Shown: piece after piece, positions 27,210 through 35,570 of the stretch
How the letters are laid out: every line of letters begins with the position of its first letter
Numbering within the stretch: position 1 is the stretch's first letter
NCBI RefSeq assembly: GCF_030269765.1
Contig: NZ_BSTX01000001.1
Location: 1,371,370-1,435,369, forward strand
DNA from: Actinorhabdospora filicis
GTDB lineage: Bacteria > Actinomycetota > Actinomycetes > Mycobacteriales > Micromonosporaceae
Reading direction: 5' to 3'
Length of the DNA stretch: 64,000 nt
The notes under the pieces: generated by a model
Databases searched by the model: none
Told to the model about the DNA's origin: nothing
Seen by the model: only the letters and a program-made list of their open reading frames with translations
Translations under genes and position numbers: made by a program

Positions 27210-27749
27210 GTTCACCCGCCGCCGCGCCGGGCTGCGGACCCCGCCACCGAAGCGGACATATTCACCTTAATCGACTCACAGTGGTTTAACACGGGATGTG
27301 TGAGCATTCCGTTATGCGATGGATGAGTGCATTTCACATCGGCCGCCCGATCCGGACCCGCCGCGGGCGGTGGGGGTGGAGCCGGGGGCCGCCGGGTGCC
27401 GTGGCCCGGGACGACCGGGCCGAGGCGAAGAAGTGGCGACGACAGCGAGGAGGTGAGGAGAAGACCGCACGCCGACGAAGACCGGCCGCCGAACCCGGAC
27501 GAGGGCGACGGCCGCCGAGGTGCCGCGCCCGGCGACACCCACCGGCATGAGCCACACCCCGCGCACCGAATCGACGGCCACCGAAGCGCCGCAGGCCATG
27601 GCCACCCAGCCGGGTGGAGTCGCTCGACTCGCTCGCCCCGGGCGGCCCGCCCGATCCGGCCGACATCCACGTGACGGGCCGGGCCCGGCACTGATCACCC
27701 CGGGACGAACCCCACGCCGCCACCACGGCCCGGTTCGACCCCCGCCCGC
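27210..27749. other. Gene-poor interval after mdh
   Basis: This 540-bp stretch has no credible gene; open frames on both strands are Pro/Arg-rich shadows without ribosome sites. Bases 27255-27345 are markedly AT-richer than the rest of the window, with TTAATCGACTCACAG and near-repeats GAGCATTCCG / GAGTGCATTT. The 11-mer CCACCGAAGCG occurs at 27244 and 27579. No clear structure was recognised. Confidence 0.4.
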
Positions 27750-28388
27750 TCAGGCGTCCCCGCCCTGCCCTCCGGACCACTCCATGCCCTTCTCCCCCTC
27801 CACCAGCCCCCGCCCCGCCACCGCGATCCCCGCCAGGAACTCCCGCAGCGCGTCCCGGCCCGCCTCGTCGTCCAGCTCGCCGTCGCCGATCAAGTGCACC
27901 AGGTTCGGCAGCGCCGTCGCCCATGCCCCCAGGGCGACCAGCACGATGAACATCATCCGCATCCGGCCCAGGTCGGTCACGCCGAGCTGCCCGGCCATCT
28001 CGTGGACGCGGTCGCGGTAGAACGCCCGCCGCTCCTGGTCGGCCACGAGGGTCTCGCGGCCGTCCATCTCCAGGGCCTCCCACATGAAGATGCGCATCAG
28101 GCTCGGGTCGGCGCGATGGAACTCGTAGACGCGCCGGACGAAGTCGCCCATGTCCTCGCCCTCGTGCAGGTGCAGCGGGGTCGCCGCGCGGATCTGGGTG
28201 AGGGCCTTCTCCAGGACGGTGTCGTACAGCTTCTCCTTCGACCCGTAATAGGCGTAGATCCGCTCCTTGTTGCAGCCGGCGGCGGTGGCGATGCGGTCGA
28301 CGCGGGATCCCGCCAGGCCGTGCTCGGCGAATTCGACGCGGGCGGCGGCGAGCAGGCGGGCGCGGGTCTCCTCGGGGTTGCGTGACAT
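27750..28388 (-). CDS. TetR-family transcriptional repressor
   Basis: A 212-residue regulator. The N-terminal TetR helix-turn-helix (about residues 8-55) reads LLAAARVEFAEHGLAGS, then RIATAAGCNKERIYAYYGSKEKLY. The C-terminal helical domain (about 80-200) should bind an unknown small molecule. It is divergent from an MFS exporter 54 bp away, with a perfect 20-bp palindrome between them, so it most likely represses that exporter and itself. The ATG (complement of 28386-28388) is chosen over longer extensions because a TAGGCT -10 lies seven bases before it, implying a leaderless message. It is weakly expressed by design in most such pairs, which is inference here. Confidence 0.92.
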   Translation of the reverse strand: MSRNPEETRARLLAAARVEFAEHGLAGSRVDRIATAAGCNKERIYAYYGSKEKLYDTVLEKALTQIRAATPLHLHEGEDMGDFVRRVYEFHRADPSLMRIFMWEALEMDGRETLVADQERRAFYRDRVHEMAGQLGVTDLGRMRMMFIVLVALGAWATALPNLVHLIGDGELDDEAGRDALREFLAGIAVAGRGLVEGEKGMEWSGGQGGDA

Positions 28389-28395
28389 GAGCAAC

Positions 28396-28401
28396 AGCCT
28401 A
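28396..28401 (-). promoter_or_regulatory. -10-like TAGGCT for tetR-type gene
   Basis: Minus-strand TAGGCT ends seven bases before the repressor ATG; its upstream spacer runs into the palindrome at 28410-28429. Confidence 0.45.
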
Positions 28402-28409
28402 CCCGGTTG

Positions 28410-28429
28410 CCAACCAACTAGTTGGTTGG
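28410..28429. promoter_or_regulatory. 20-bp perfect palindrome, TetR operator
   Basis: CCAACCAACTAGTTGGTTGG is perfectly self-complementary and lies between the -10 elements of the divergent TetR and MFS genes. It overlaps the -35/spacer region of both. This is the expected position for an operator that silences both promoters. Confidence 0.85.
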
Positions 28430-28430
28430 T

Positions 28431-28436
28431 TAGCGT
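28431..28436 (+). promoter_or_regulatory. -10-like TAGCGT for MFS gene
   Basis: TTGCCA (28407-28412) and TAGCGT are 18 bases apart, and TAGCGT ends six bases before the ATG at 28443. A leaderless transcript is predicted, with the spacer occupied by the palindrome. Confidence 0.5.
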
Positions 28437-28442
28437 GTGCCC

Positions 28443-29612
28443 ATGACCACCACCACCCCGGCGGTGCCCGTGCCGAGCGCCGCGCCGTCGGCGGTACGGA
28501 CACCGGTCCTGCGCACCGTGCTCGTGCTCGCCCCGCCCGCCATGCTGGCCACCGGGCAGCTCTACCTCGGCATCCCGCTCGTCCCCTCCATCGCCGGCGA
28601 GTGGGGCGTCGAAGCCCCCACCGCCATGAGCGTCCTGTCCACCTTCGGCATCGGCTACGCCGCCGGCGTCCTGCTGTTCGGCATGCTCGTGGACCGGATC
28701 GGCGCCCGCCGGGTGATGACCTACGGCCTGCTCGCCGCCGCCGTCGCCACCCTCGCCGTCACGCTGGCGCGCGGCACCGCCTCCGGCTACGCCCTGCGCG
28801 CGCTGCAAGGGCTCGCCACCGGCGCGTTCCCGCCCGCCGCCTTCGCCTACGTCGGCATGAACGTCCCGGCCGAGCGGCGCGGCGTCGTCCTCGCCTCGCT
28901 GACCGGCGGGTTCCTGGCCGCGGGCGGGCTGCTCCAGGTCGCCGGACAGGGCGTCCTGGCCGTGGCGCCCTGGCGCACCGCCTTCTTCGCCGCGGCCGCG
29001 CTGATGGTGCTGGCCTCGCTGGCCATCCGGCTCGTGCTGCGCCCCGACCCCGCCCGCGAGCCGGGGACGCGCGTCAAGCTCACAGTGACACCGCAGCTCA
29101 TCGGCCTGTGGACGGCGGCGCTGACGCTGCTGGTCGCCTTCGTCGCCCTCTACACCACGTTCCAGCTGTCGGCGGACGTCGACCGCTCGGCCCTGCCGTG
29201 GATCCGCCTCAGCGCGGTCCCCGCCGTGGTCCTGGTGCCCTTCCTGCTCACCCGGCTACGGTGGGCCGCACCGCTGCGGGCCGCCGCCGGGCTCGCCCTG
29301 GTCACCGTCACCGCGCTGGCGGTGGCCGCGCTGGGGACCGGCGCCCCGGCGGTCGCGCTGGCGCTCGGGATGTTCGTGCTCACCTTCGGCGTGGCCCTGG
29401 CCGCGCCGAGCCTCGCCGAGGCCGTCGGGATGCGCTCCGGCGCGGCCCGGGCCCTGGGCGCCGGGATATTCAATGCCGCCCTCCTGGTCGGCGCGAGCGT
29501 CACCGGCCCCGTCAGCACCGCCCTCAATGGACTGTCCACTTCGGCCGTCATCGCGGCCGTCATCACCGCCGCCGGCGCGGGCGTCGCCCTCGCCGTCGCC
29601 CGCGCCAAGTGA
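28443..29612 (+). CDS. MFS transporter, probably drug efflux
   Basis: A 389-residue protein with about twelve hydrophobic segments arranged as two six-helix halves, and motif A between helices 2 and 3 (FGMLVDRIGARRVMTYG). Residues 1-20 are a short cytosolic lead (TTTTPAVPVPSAAP). It looks like an inner-membrane exporter of the DHA1-type branch; substrate is unknown. ATG at 28443 is preferred over an in-frame GTG six bases upstream because it fits the -10 spacing. Control by the divergent TetR protein, through the palindrome overlapping its promoter, is strongly suggested. A SnoaL-like gene starts 14 bp after its stop with its own AGGAG and is probably co-transcribed. Confidence 0.9.
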   Translation: MTTTTPAVPVPSAAPSAVRTPVLRTVLVLAPPAMLATGQLYLGIPLVPSIAGEWGVEAPTAMSVLSTFGIGYAAGVLLFGMLVDRIGARRVMTYGLLAAAVATLAVTLARGTASGYALRALQGLATGAFPPAAFAYVGMNVPAERRGVVLASLTGGFLAAGGLLQVAGQGVLAVAPWRTAFFAAAALMVLASLAIRLVLRPDPAREPGTRVKLTVTPQLIGLWTAALTLLVAFVALYTTFQLSADVDRSALPWIRLSAVPAVVLVPFLLTRLRWAAPLRAAAGLALVTVTALAVAALGTGAPAVALALGMFVLTFGVALAAPSLAEAVGMRSGAARALGAGIFNAALLVGASVTGPVSTALNGLSTSAVIAAVITAAGAGVALAVARAK

Positions 29613-29626
29613 TCACGAGGAGAACC

Positions 29627-30022
29627 ATGAGCGACACCCGCGCCACCGTCGAGACCTACCTGCGCGCCATCGGAAAGCACGACATCGACACGATCCTCAA
29701 CCTGACCGCCGATCCCGCCGACTGGGCCGTGCACGGCTCGCCGCTGGTCCCGTGGCTGGGCGAGCGGTCCAGCCACATCCAGGTCAGCGAGTTCTTCCAC
29801 CTGCTGGACACCAACCTGACCCCGCGCGAGTTCGCCGTCGAGACGGTCGTGGTGGACGGGGAGGAGGCGGTCGTGCTGGGCGAGTTCCGCTACCTGGTCA
29901 ACGACACCGGCCGCGAGTTCCACTCCACCTTCGCGCTGCGGCTGACGGTGCGGGACGGGAAGGTCGTGCGCTACCACATGCACGAGGACTCCTACGCGAT
30001 CCACGTCGCGTTCGAGGCCTGA
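29627..30022 (+). CDS. SnoaL-like (NTF2-fold) protein
   Basis: A 131-residue protein that begins MSDTRATVETYLRAIGKHD and has the helix-then-curved-sheet pattern of the NTF2/SnoaL superfamily. Helices occupy about residues 5-30 and 50-62, and strands 66-130 (FAVETVVVDGEEAVVLGEFRYL, FALRLTVRDGKVVRYHMHED). The fold includes polyketide cyclases, isomerases and small binding proteins, so function cannot be fixed. GAGGAG precedes the ATG by about six bases. Its position just after the MFS gene suggests it is in the same TetR-controlled transcript, perhaps modifying or binding the exported compound. A hairpin follows, separating it from convergent eccC. Confidence 0.82.
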   Translation: MSDTRATVETYLRAIGKHDIDTILNLTADPADWAVHGSPLVPWLGERSSHIQVSEFFHLLDTNLTPREFAVETVVVDGEEAVVLGEFRYLVNDTGREFHSTFALRLTVRDGKVVRYHMHEDSYAIHVAFEA

Positions 30023-30028
30023 CGAAGT

Positions 30029-30052
30029 GGGGGCCGGGAGATCCCGGCCCCC
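30029..30052. terminator. Hairpin between SnoaL-like gene and eccC
   Basis: An 11-bp stem GGGGGCCGGGA / TCCCGGCCCCC with a short turn lies between two convergent genes and can act in both directions. Confidence 0.7.
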
Positions 30053-30055
30053 TGT

Positions 30056-33000
30056 TCAGGTCACCGCGATCTGGACCGGCTCGGCCGGTTCGCCGCGCCG
30101 GGTGAGCAGCGCCCGCCCGAGCGGGAGCCGCTGCGGTGCGACGCCGTGCGCGAGGCGGCCCTCCATGCGGTCGCCGGAGAACATCAGGGTCGGCGGGGAC
30201 ATGTCGGACAGCGTCTGCAGGAACGGCTCGTACAGCGCCCGCGAGGCCCCGCCGGTGCGGCGGGACAGGATGACGTGGAAGCCGAGGTCGCGGCCCTGCG
30301 GGATGAGCTCCATGAGCGGCGCGAGCGGGTTGCCGCCGCCGGTGGCGACCAGGTCGTAGTCGTCGATGACGAGGAAGACCTCGTATCCCTTCCACCAGGA
30401 GCGTTCCCGCAGCTGCTGGGCGGTGACGTCGGGACCGGGCAGGCGCTTCTTGAGCGCGGCGGCCAGTTCGGTGGCGTTCTGGGCGGCGTGCGCGGCACCG
30501 GTGCAGTAGGTGAGCTCGTAGTCGTCGGGGATCTCCTCCAGGTGCGCCCGGCGGAAGTCGACCATCATGATGCCGACCCCGCCGACGGGACGGCGCATGA
30601 GCTGCTTGATGATCGTGGTGACCACACTGGACTTGCCGGTCTGCGGGTCGCCGTAGACGATCAGGTGCGGGTCGGTGTCGAAGTCGATGCGGGCCGGGCC
30701 GAGGTCCCTTTCGGACAGTCCGATGACCGGGCGCATCGCGTAGGGGTCGAGCTCCTCGCCCGGCACGTAGGGCGGGACGAGTTCGGCGGCGGTGACGTGG
30801 CCGGGCAGGACGCGCACCGGCGGTACCGGCGGCGCCGTCCACCGCTGGGAAACTTCCCGGGCCAGGTGGGCGATGCCGGCGGGCAGGTCCTCCACGTCGA
30901 CCGAGCCGTCCACGCGCGGCAGGGCCACGTGGCCGTAGTTCTCGTCGGACCACAGGACGCGGCCCGGTGTCTCCTTGGGCAGGGCCTCGGCGAGTTTGCG
31001 TTCGATGCCGGAGTCGAAGGGATCGGACAGGCGCAGCTCGACGCGGCCGCCGATGTTGGCGGCGAGGCGGGCGCGCACCTGGGTCTGGTTGACGGCGGTG
31101 ATGACGGTGTGGACGCCGAGGGCGGGACCGCGCCCGGCGATCTCGATGAGCGGGTCCTCCAGCTCGTAGTCGGTGTCGCGCAGGGCGCCCCAGCCGTCGA
31201 CGATGAACAGGACGTCCCCGGCCACCGACGCCGGTACCTCCCCGGTCGCGCGGGCCCGGCGCAGGCGGGCCGCGGAGTCCAGGCCGAGGCGCTGCATGAC
31301 CGCCTCGCGACTGTCCAGCATGGACTTGACGTCGGCGATGACCCGGCGCATCAGCTCCGGCTCGGCGCGGGTGGCCACCGCCGCCACGTGCGGCAGCGCG
31401 GCCAGCGGCGCCAGCGCGCCGCCGCCGTAGTCGATGATGTAGCAGGCGATCTGGCCGGGCTCGTAGCGCAGCGCGAGGTTGGCCACCAGGGTGCGGATGA
31501 GGGTGGACTTGCCCGAGACGGGCGCGCCGTAGACGGCCAGGTTGGCGTCGGCGCCGGTGAGGTCCCACTCCAGCGGCTTCTGCCGCTGCTCGCGCGGAGA
31601 GTCGTGCAGGCCGATGATCGCGGTGACCCGCGCCGGGTCCTCCACTTTGTCCAGTGCGGTGGGGACGGCGTCCAGCGGCATCGCCTCCGGCAGCGGCGGC
31701 AGCCACACCGGGCGCACCGCCTCGGCACCGGCGCCGGCGAGCCGCTCGACGAGGACCTGGAGGATGGTGCGCTCGGTGGGCGCGGCGTGCCCGCCGCTGG
31801 TGTCGGGCGCGATCGCCGCCAGGGCCTGGGTGAGCCCGATCAGCGGGCTCGGCGGTGGTGGCCAGGGCAGGATCGGCAGGTGGTCGTCGTTGTCCTCGCG
31901 CGGCGGTTCGTAGGCGCCGGAGACCATCGCGGCCTTGAAGCGGGTGAAGACCGAGGTGTCCACTTTGAGGTATCCGGAGCCGGGTTCGGGCGGCAGCCGG
32001 TAGGCGTCGGGGACGCCGATGGCGTCGCGGCTCTCCGATTCGGAGAAGGTGCGCAGCCCGATCCGGTAGGACAGGTGCGATTCCAGGCCGCGGATGGCCC
32101 CGCCGTCCAGGCGCTGCGTGGCCAGCAGCAGGTGGACGCCGATGGAGCGGCCGATGCGGCCGACGGCCACGAACAGCTCGGCGAAGTCGGGTTTGGCGGT
32201 GAGCAGCTCGGAGAACTCGTCGATGATGACCAGCAGGTGCGGCAGCGGCGCCAGTTCCGGGCGGGTCTTGCGCAGCCGGGCGTAGGCGTGCACGTTCGGC
32301 AGGTTCCCGGAGTCCTTGAGCAGCTGCTGGCGCCGCATCATCTCGCCGTAGAGGGCCTCGCGGAAGCGGTCGACGAGGGCGAGGTCATCGGCGAGGTTGG
32401 TGATGCTGCCCGCGTTGTGGGGCAGCGGATCGAGGTCGGCGAAGGTCGCGCCGCCCTTGAAGTCGACGGTGAGCAGCGCCAGCCGTTCCGGGTCGTGCCG
32501 CACGGCCAGGGCGGCCACCAGGGTGCGCAGGGCCTCCGACTTGCCCGATCCGGTGGCGCCGACGATGAGCCCGTGCGGGCCCATGCCGCCCAGCGCGGAC
32601 TCCTTCAGGTCCAGGTCGACGATCTCGCCGTCGGCGCCCACGCCGATCGGGACGCGCAGGGCGTCCTCGTCGCGACGGGACCGCCAGATCGCGCCGACGT
32701 CCACTGTGGCCGGATCGGTGACGCCGAGGATGTCGGTGAGGCCGTGGACGGCGTGCAGCGCCTCGCCGCTCTCGGCCTCGGCGAGCCGGAAGGGGCTCAG
32801 GGCGCGGGCGACACCGGCGGCCTCGGCCTCCGAGATGACGTCGAGCGCGCCTTTGAGGGGCACGATCTCAAGGTGCGGCTCGCCCTCGGCGGGCGCGGGC
32901 GCGCGCAGGTCGAGGACGGCGGTGACCGACCCGTCGGCGGTGACCTTTACGCGGGCGTCGAGGCGCTCGGGTTCCTGGCGCTCCTCGGCGACCAGGCTGA

Positions 33001-34048
33001 GGACGTGGACGCCGAGCTCGGCCGGGTCGATCTCCTCGTCCCACATGCCGGAGATGGAGACCTGCTGCTCGCCGTCGATGACGATGACGAGGTGCTGCGT
33101 GCCGGGCCCGGGCGGCCCGCCCCGGCGGCGGCGCCAGTCCTGGGCGCGGCGGTGCAGGTCCTCGGCGAGCAGTTCGCCGAGTTCGCCGGTGGAGTCGCAG
33201 ATCAGCGGGTGCGGCAGCGGGCCGGAGCCGGGTCCTTCGGCCAGGACGTGTGGCAGGAACGTCAGCCAGTGCCAGTGCTCGGCCCGGGTGCGGTGCCGCA
33301 CGACGGCCACGCGCACGTCGTCGGGTGAGACGAGGGTGGCCAGCTGGGTGAGCATCGCGCGGGCGGCGGCGCGTCCGTGGGCGTAGTCGCCGACGACGGC
33401 GACGTTGGCGTAGCGGCCCAGCGGGACGGTGAGGGGCTGGGCGCCGACGGTGGCGTAGCGGTCGACGAGTTCCTCGGCGCTGCTCTGGCACACCGGGTCG
33501 TAGGTGTTCAGGGGGTTGTTGTCGATGTTGAGGGTGAGGGTTCGGGTCAGCGGCACCCGGGCGAGTCCGCACCGGACGGTGAGCAGGTCGCGGTCGCCGA
33601 CGCGCCGCTCCCAGCGGCGGGCGAAGCCGCCGGCCAGGTCGGGCAGCAGCTCCGGATGCGGGTGGCGCAGGGCGGCGGCGGCCCGCTGGACGCGGGCGGC
33701 CTTGCGGACCACGCCGCGCACGTCCTCCAGGTAGTCCAGGTAGCGCTCGCGCTGCTCGCGGAGCTTGCGCTTGGGTCCCGAGCGCATCGACACCCACATG
33801 ACGATGCCGAGTCCGACGCTGGCGACCAGCATGAGCAGCCCGGCGGCGGCGTAGAGCGGGCGGTTGGGGTTGGTCAGGGCCATCATGAGCGCGCCGGAGC
33901 CCGACATCATCGGCATGATGACCATGGCCATGTTCATGGTGGCGCTCTGCGCGTCGGGGAGCTGCGGGGGCGCGGCGATGGCGATCGGCGCGCTGGACAC
34001 CTCGGGGACGGCCTTGCGCGCGGGCCGCCGGACGAGGACGGTGCTCAT
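30056..34048 (-). CDS. eccC: Type VII secretion ATPase EccC (fused EccCa/EccCb)
   Basis: A 1330-residue membrane ATPase that drives WXG100-type substrates through the ESX channel. Two hydrophobic helices lie near residues 35-85, followed by a Lys/Arg-rich stalk and a DUF region. Three FtsK/SpoIIIE ATPase domains follow, with Walker A GATGSGKS (Lys about 503), GAPVSGKS (about 847) and GDPQTGKS (about 1139). Domain 1 keeps an Asp-Glu Walker B (LLVIIDEFSELL); domains 2 (VLFIVDGWG) and 3 (VFLVIDDYD) lack the catalytic Glu. This matches the family pattern in which domain 1 hydrolyses ATP and domains 2-3 regulate and bind substrates. The ATG at 34048 has GGGAGC upstream; a longer extension is rejected. 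It is divergent from eccD. EccB, EccE and a mycosin are not nearby. Confidence 0.95.
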   Translation of the reverse strand: MSTVLVRRPARKAVPEVSSAPIAIAAPPQLPDAQSATMNMAMVIMPMMSGSGALMMALTNPNRPLYAAAGLLMLVASVGLGIVMWVSMRSGPKRKLREQRERYLDYLEDVRGVVRKAARVQRAAAALRHPHPELLPDLAGGFARRWERRVGDRDLLTVRCGLARVPLTRTLTLNIDNNPLNTYDPVCQSSAEELVDRYATVGAQPLTVPLGRYANVAVVGDYAHGRAAARAMLTQLATLVSPDDVRVAVVRHRTRAEHWHWLTFLPHVLAEGPGSGPLPHPLICDSTGELGELLAEDLHRRAQDWRRRRGGPPGPGTQHLVIVIDGEQQVSISGMWDEEIDPAELGVHVLSLVAEERQEPERLDARVKVTADGSVTAVLDLRAPAPAEGEPHLEIVPLKGALDVISEAEAAGVARALSPFRLAEAESGEALHAVHGLTDILGVTDPATVDVGAIWRSRRDEDALRVPIGVGADGEIVDLDLKESALGGMGPHGLIVGATGSGKSEALRTLVAALAVRHDPERLALLTVDFKGGATFADLDPLPHNAGSITNLADDLALVDRFREALYGEMMRRQQLLKDSGNLPNVHAYARLRKTRPELAPLPHLLVIIDEFSELLTAKPDFAELFVAVGRIGRSIGVHLLLATQRLDGGAIRGLESHLSYRIGLRTFSESESRDAIGVPDAYRLPPEPGSGYLKVDTSVFTRFKAAMVSGAYEPPREDNDDHLPILPWPPPPSPLIGLTQALAAIAPDTSGGHAAPTERTILQVLVERLAGAGAEAVRPVWLPPLPEAMPLDAVPTALDKVEDPARVTAIIGLHDSPREQRQKPLEWDLTGADANLAVYGAPVSGKSTLIRTLVANLALRYEPGQIACYIIDYGGGALAPLAALPHVAAVATRAEPELMRRVIADVKSMLDSREAVMQRLGLDSAARLRRARATGEVPASVAGDVLFIVDGWGALRDTDYELEDPLIEIAGRGPALGVHTVITAVNQTQVRARLAANIGGRVELRLSDPFDSGIERKLAEALPKETPGRVLWSDENYGHVALPRVDGSVDVEDLPAGIAHLAREVSQRWTAPPVPPVRVLPGHVTAAELVPPYVPGEELDPYAMRPVIGLSERDLGPARIDFDTDPHLIVYGDPQTGKSSVVTTIIKQLMRRPVGGVGIMMVDFRRAHLEEIPDDYELTYCTGAAHAAQNATELAAALKKRLPGPDVTAQQLRERSWWKGYEVFLVIDDYDLVATGGGNPLAPLMELIPQGRDLGFHVILSRRTGGASRALYEPFLQTLSDMSPPTLMFSGDRMEGRLAHGVAPQRLPLGRALLTRRGEPAEPVQIAVT

Positions 34049-34191
34049 CGCGTGGCTCCCATGTGGACGCTCCCTTATGACAGTGTCCCTAATAGACATC
34101 TTTGGTTCAACGTGCGACACCGTATCGTTGTGCAGCAGCCTGGATCCTGGCAAGCTGCGATTGCCAGATCTTGAACAACAGGGAGATTTCC

Positions 34192-35532
34192 GTGCCCGGC
34201 CAGTACAGCGCGGTCACCGTCGTCGGGCCGCAATCCACAAGGGACATCGCTCTGCCGGTGAACGTGCCGGTGGCCGAACTGCTCCCCCAGCTGTTGCGTC
34301 CGGGCCTGCTGCGCGGCGACCGCGCCGAGGACGAACCGGCCGGCTGGACCCTCACCACCGTCGAGGGCCGCCGCCTCAGCCCCAACCGGACCCTCGCCGA
34401 GGCGCGCGTCGGCGACGGCGAGGTCCTGCACCTCCACGACGCCACCGACGAGATCATCCCGACCCCGGTCGAGGACGTCCGCGACGCCGTCGAGGACCAC
34501 GTGGACGGCGCGGGCCGCTCCTGGCGGGCCGGTACCGGCCGCGTCTACGCCACCGCCGTGGCCGCCCTGGTCGTCACCGGCTCGGCGTTCCTGGGCGGCG
34601 GGTCGACGGCGGTGCTGCTCACCGGCGTCCTGATCTGCCTGCTGTCGGTGGTGGTGACCTGGTGGTCGGCCGCCGAGAACCACGCCCTGGCGCGCCTGGC
34701 CATCATCGGCGGCGCCCTGTGGGCCTGGCGGGTCACGCACCTGGCCACGCAGTCCATCGTCGCCGACAACACCTCCGGCGAGGCCCTGCGGCACGTCTAC
34801 GGCGCCGGGGCGGCACTGCTGGTGGCCGTCCTGTGCCTCATCGGCACTCCCCTGGCCCTCCCGTACGTGACCGGGCTGGGCGCGGCGACGCTGCTCGGCT
34901 CGGCCGGCGCCTCGGCGCTGCTGCTGGGCGGGCGGCCCGCGCCGGTCGCCTCGGCGGTGCTGCTGTCGGCGCTGTTCTCGCTCGGCGTCCTGCCGCGCGT
35001 GTCGATGTCCACCGGCGGCCTGTTCGGCATGGACCGCCGCATCCAGGCCGGACGCCCGGCCACCACCGACGACCTGCGCGTGCGCCTCGAACGCATCGAC
35101 GCCATGCTCTGCGGCGGGCTCGTCGCGCTGGCCGCGGTGGCCGCGCTGGCCGCCGGTGTCCTCGTCCTGGACGGCGGCGTCTTCGAGCGCTGGCTGGGCA
35201 TCGGCGCCGGGCTGGCGCTGCTGACCCGCTCGCGCGTCTTCGACCAGATCCGGCACGTGGCGCCGCTGCGGGTGGCCGGGACGCTCGTCCTGGCCCTGGC
35301 CGGATGGCTGTTCCTGAGCGCGCAGGCCGACATGAAGCCGTGGCTGCCCGCCGTGGCCGTGCTGGCCGCCCTCGCCTACGCGGGCATGACCACCATGCCG
35401 CGCTCCACCGTCGGCAACGCACGGGCCCGCCGCGTCATCGGCATCGCCGAGATCGTCCTGGTCAGCGCGCTGATCGCGGCCACCGGCAAGGTGATGGGCC
35501 TCTACGACATGATCGCCGGAATGTCCAACTGA
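34192..35532 (+). CDS. eccD: Type VII secretion integral membrane protein EccD
   Basis: A 446-residue component of the ESX inner-membrane channel. Residues 1-80 form a ubiquitin-like YukD domain (QYSAVTVVGPQSTRDIALPV to EVLHLHDATDEIIPTP). About eleven hydrophobic helices follow, from residue ~120 (VYATAVAALVVTGSAFLGGG) to the end, the classic EccD topology. The GTG at 34192 has CAGGGAG about 7 bases upstream; in-frame codons reaching back to 34102 give a Cys-rich lead foreign to the family. It is divergent from eccC across a 143-bp gap, so the two channel parts can be co-regulated. A bidirectional terminator separates it from the convergent large helical protein. Confidence 0.93.
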   Translation: MPGQYSAVTVVGPQSTRDIALPVNVPVAELLPQLLRPGLLRGDRAEDEPAGWTLTTVEGRRLSPNRTLAEARVGDGEVLHLHDATDEIIPTPVEDVRDAVEDHVDGAGRSWRAGTGRVYATAVAALVVTGSAFLGGGSTAVLLTGVLICLLSVVVTWWSAAENHALARLAIIGGALWAWRVTHLATQSIVADNTSGEALRHVYGAGAALLVAVLCLIGTPLALPYVTGLGAATLLGSAGASALLLGGRPAPVASAVLLSALFSLGVLPRVSMSTGGLFGMDRRIQAGRPATTDDLRVRLERIDAMLCGGLVALAAVAALAAGVLVLDGGVFERWLGIGAGLALLTRSRVFDQIRHVAPLRVAGTLVLALAGWLFLSAQADMKPWLPAVAVLAALAYAGMTTMPRSTVGNARARRVIGIAEIVLVSALIAATGKVMGLYDMIAGMSN

Positions 35533-35538
35533 CGCCAG

Positions 35539-35564
35539 AAGGCCCCCGGCGCACCGGGGGCCTT
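35539..35564. terminator. Bidirectional hairpin after eccD
   Basis: An 11-bp stem AAGGCCCCCGG / CCGGGGGCCTT with a CGCA loop lies between convergent eccD and the 804-residue gene. Short A and T ends give some U-run character in both directions. Confidence 0.75.
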
Positions 35565-35570
35565 CGTCCG

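Noticed and set aside
27212..27698. Open frames after mdh
   Set aside because: Pro/Arg-rich, overlapping on both strands, without ribosome sites or recognisable domains.
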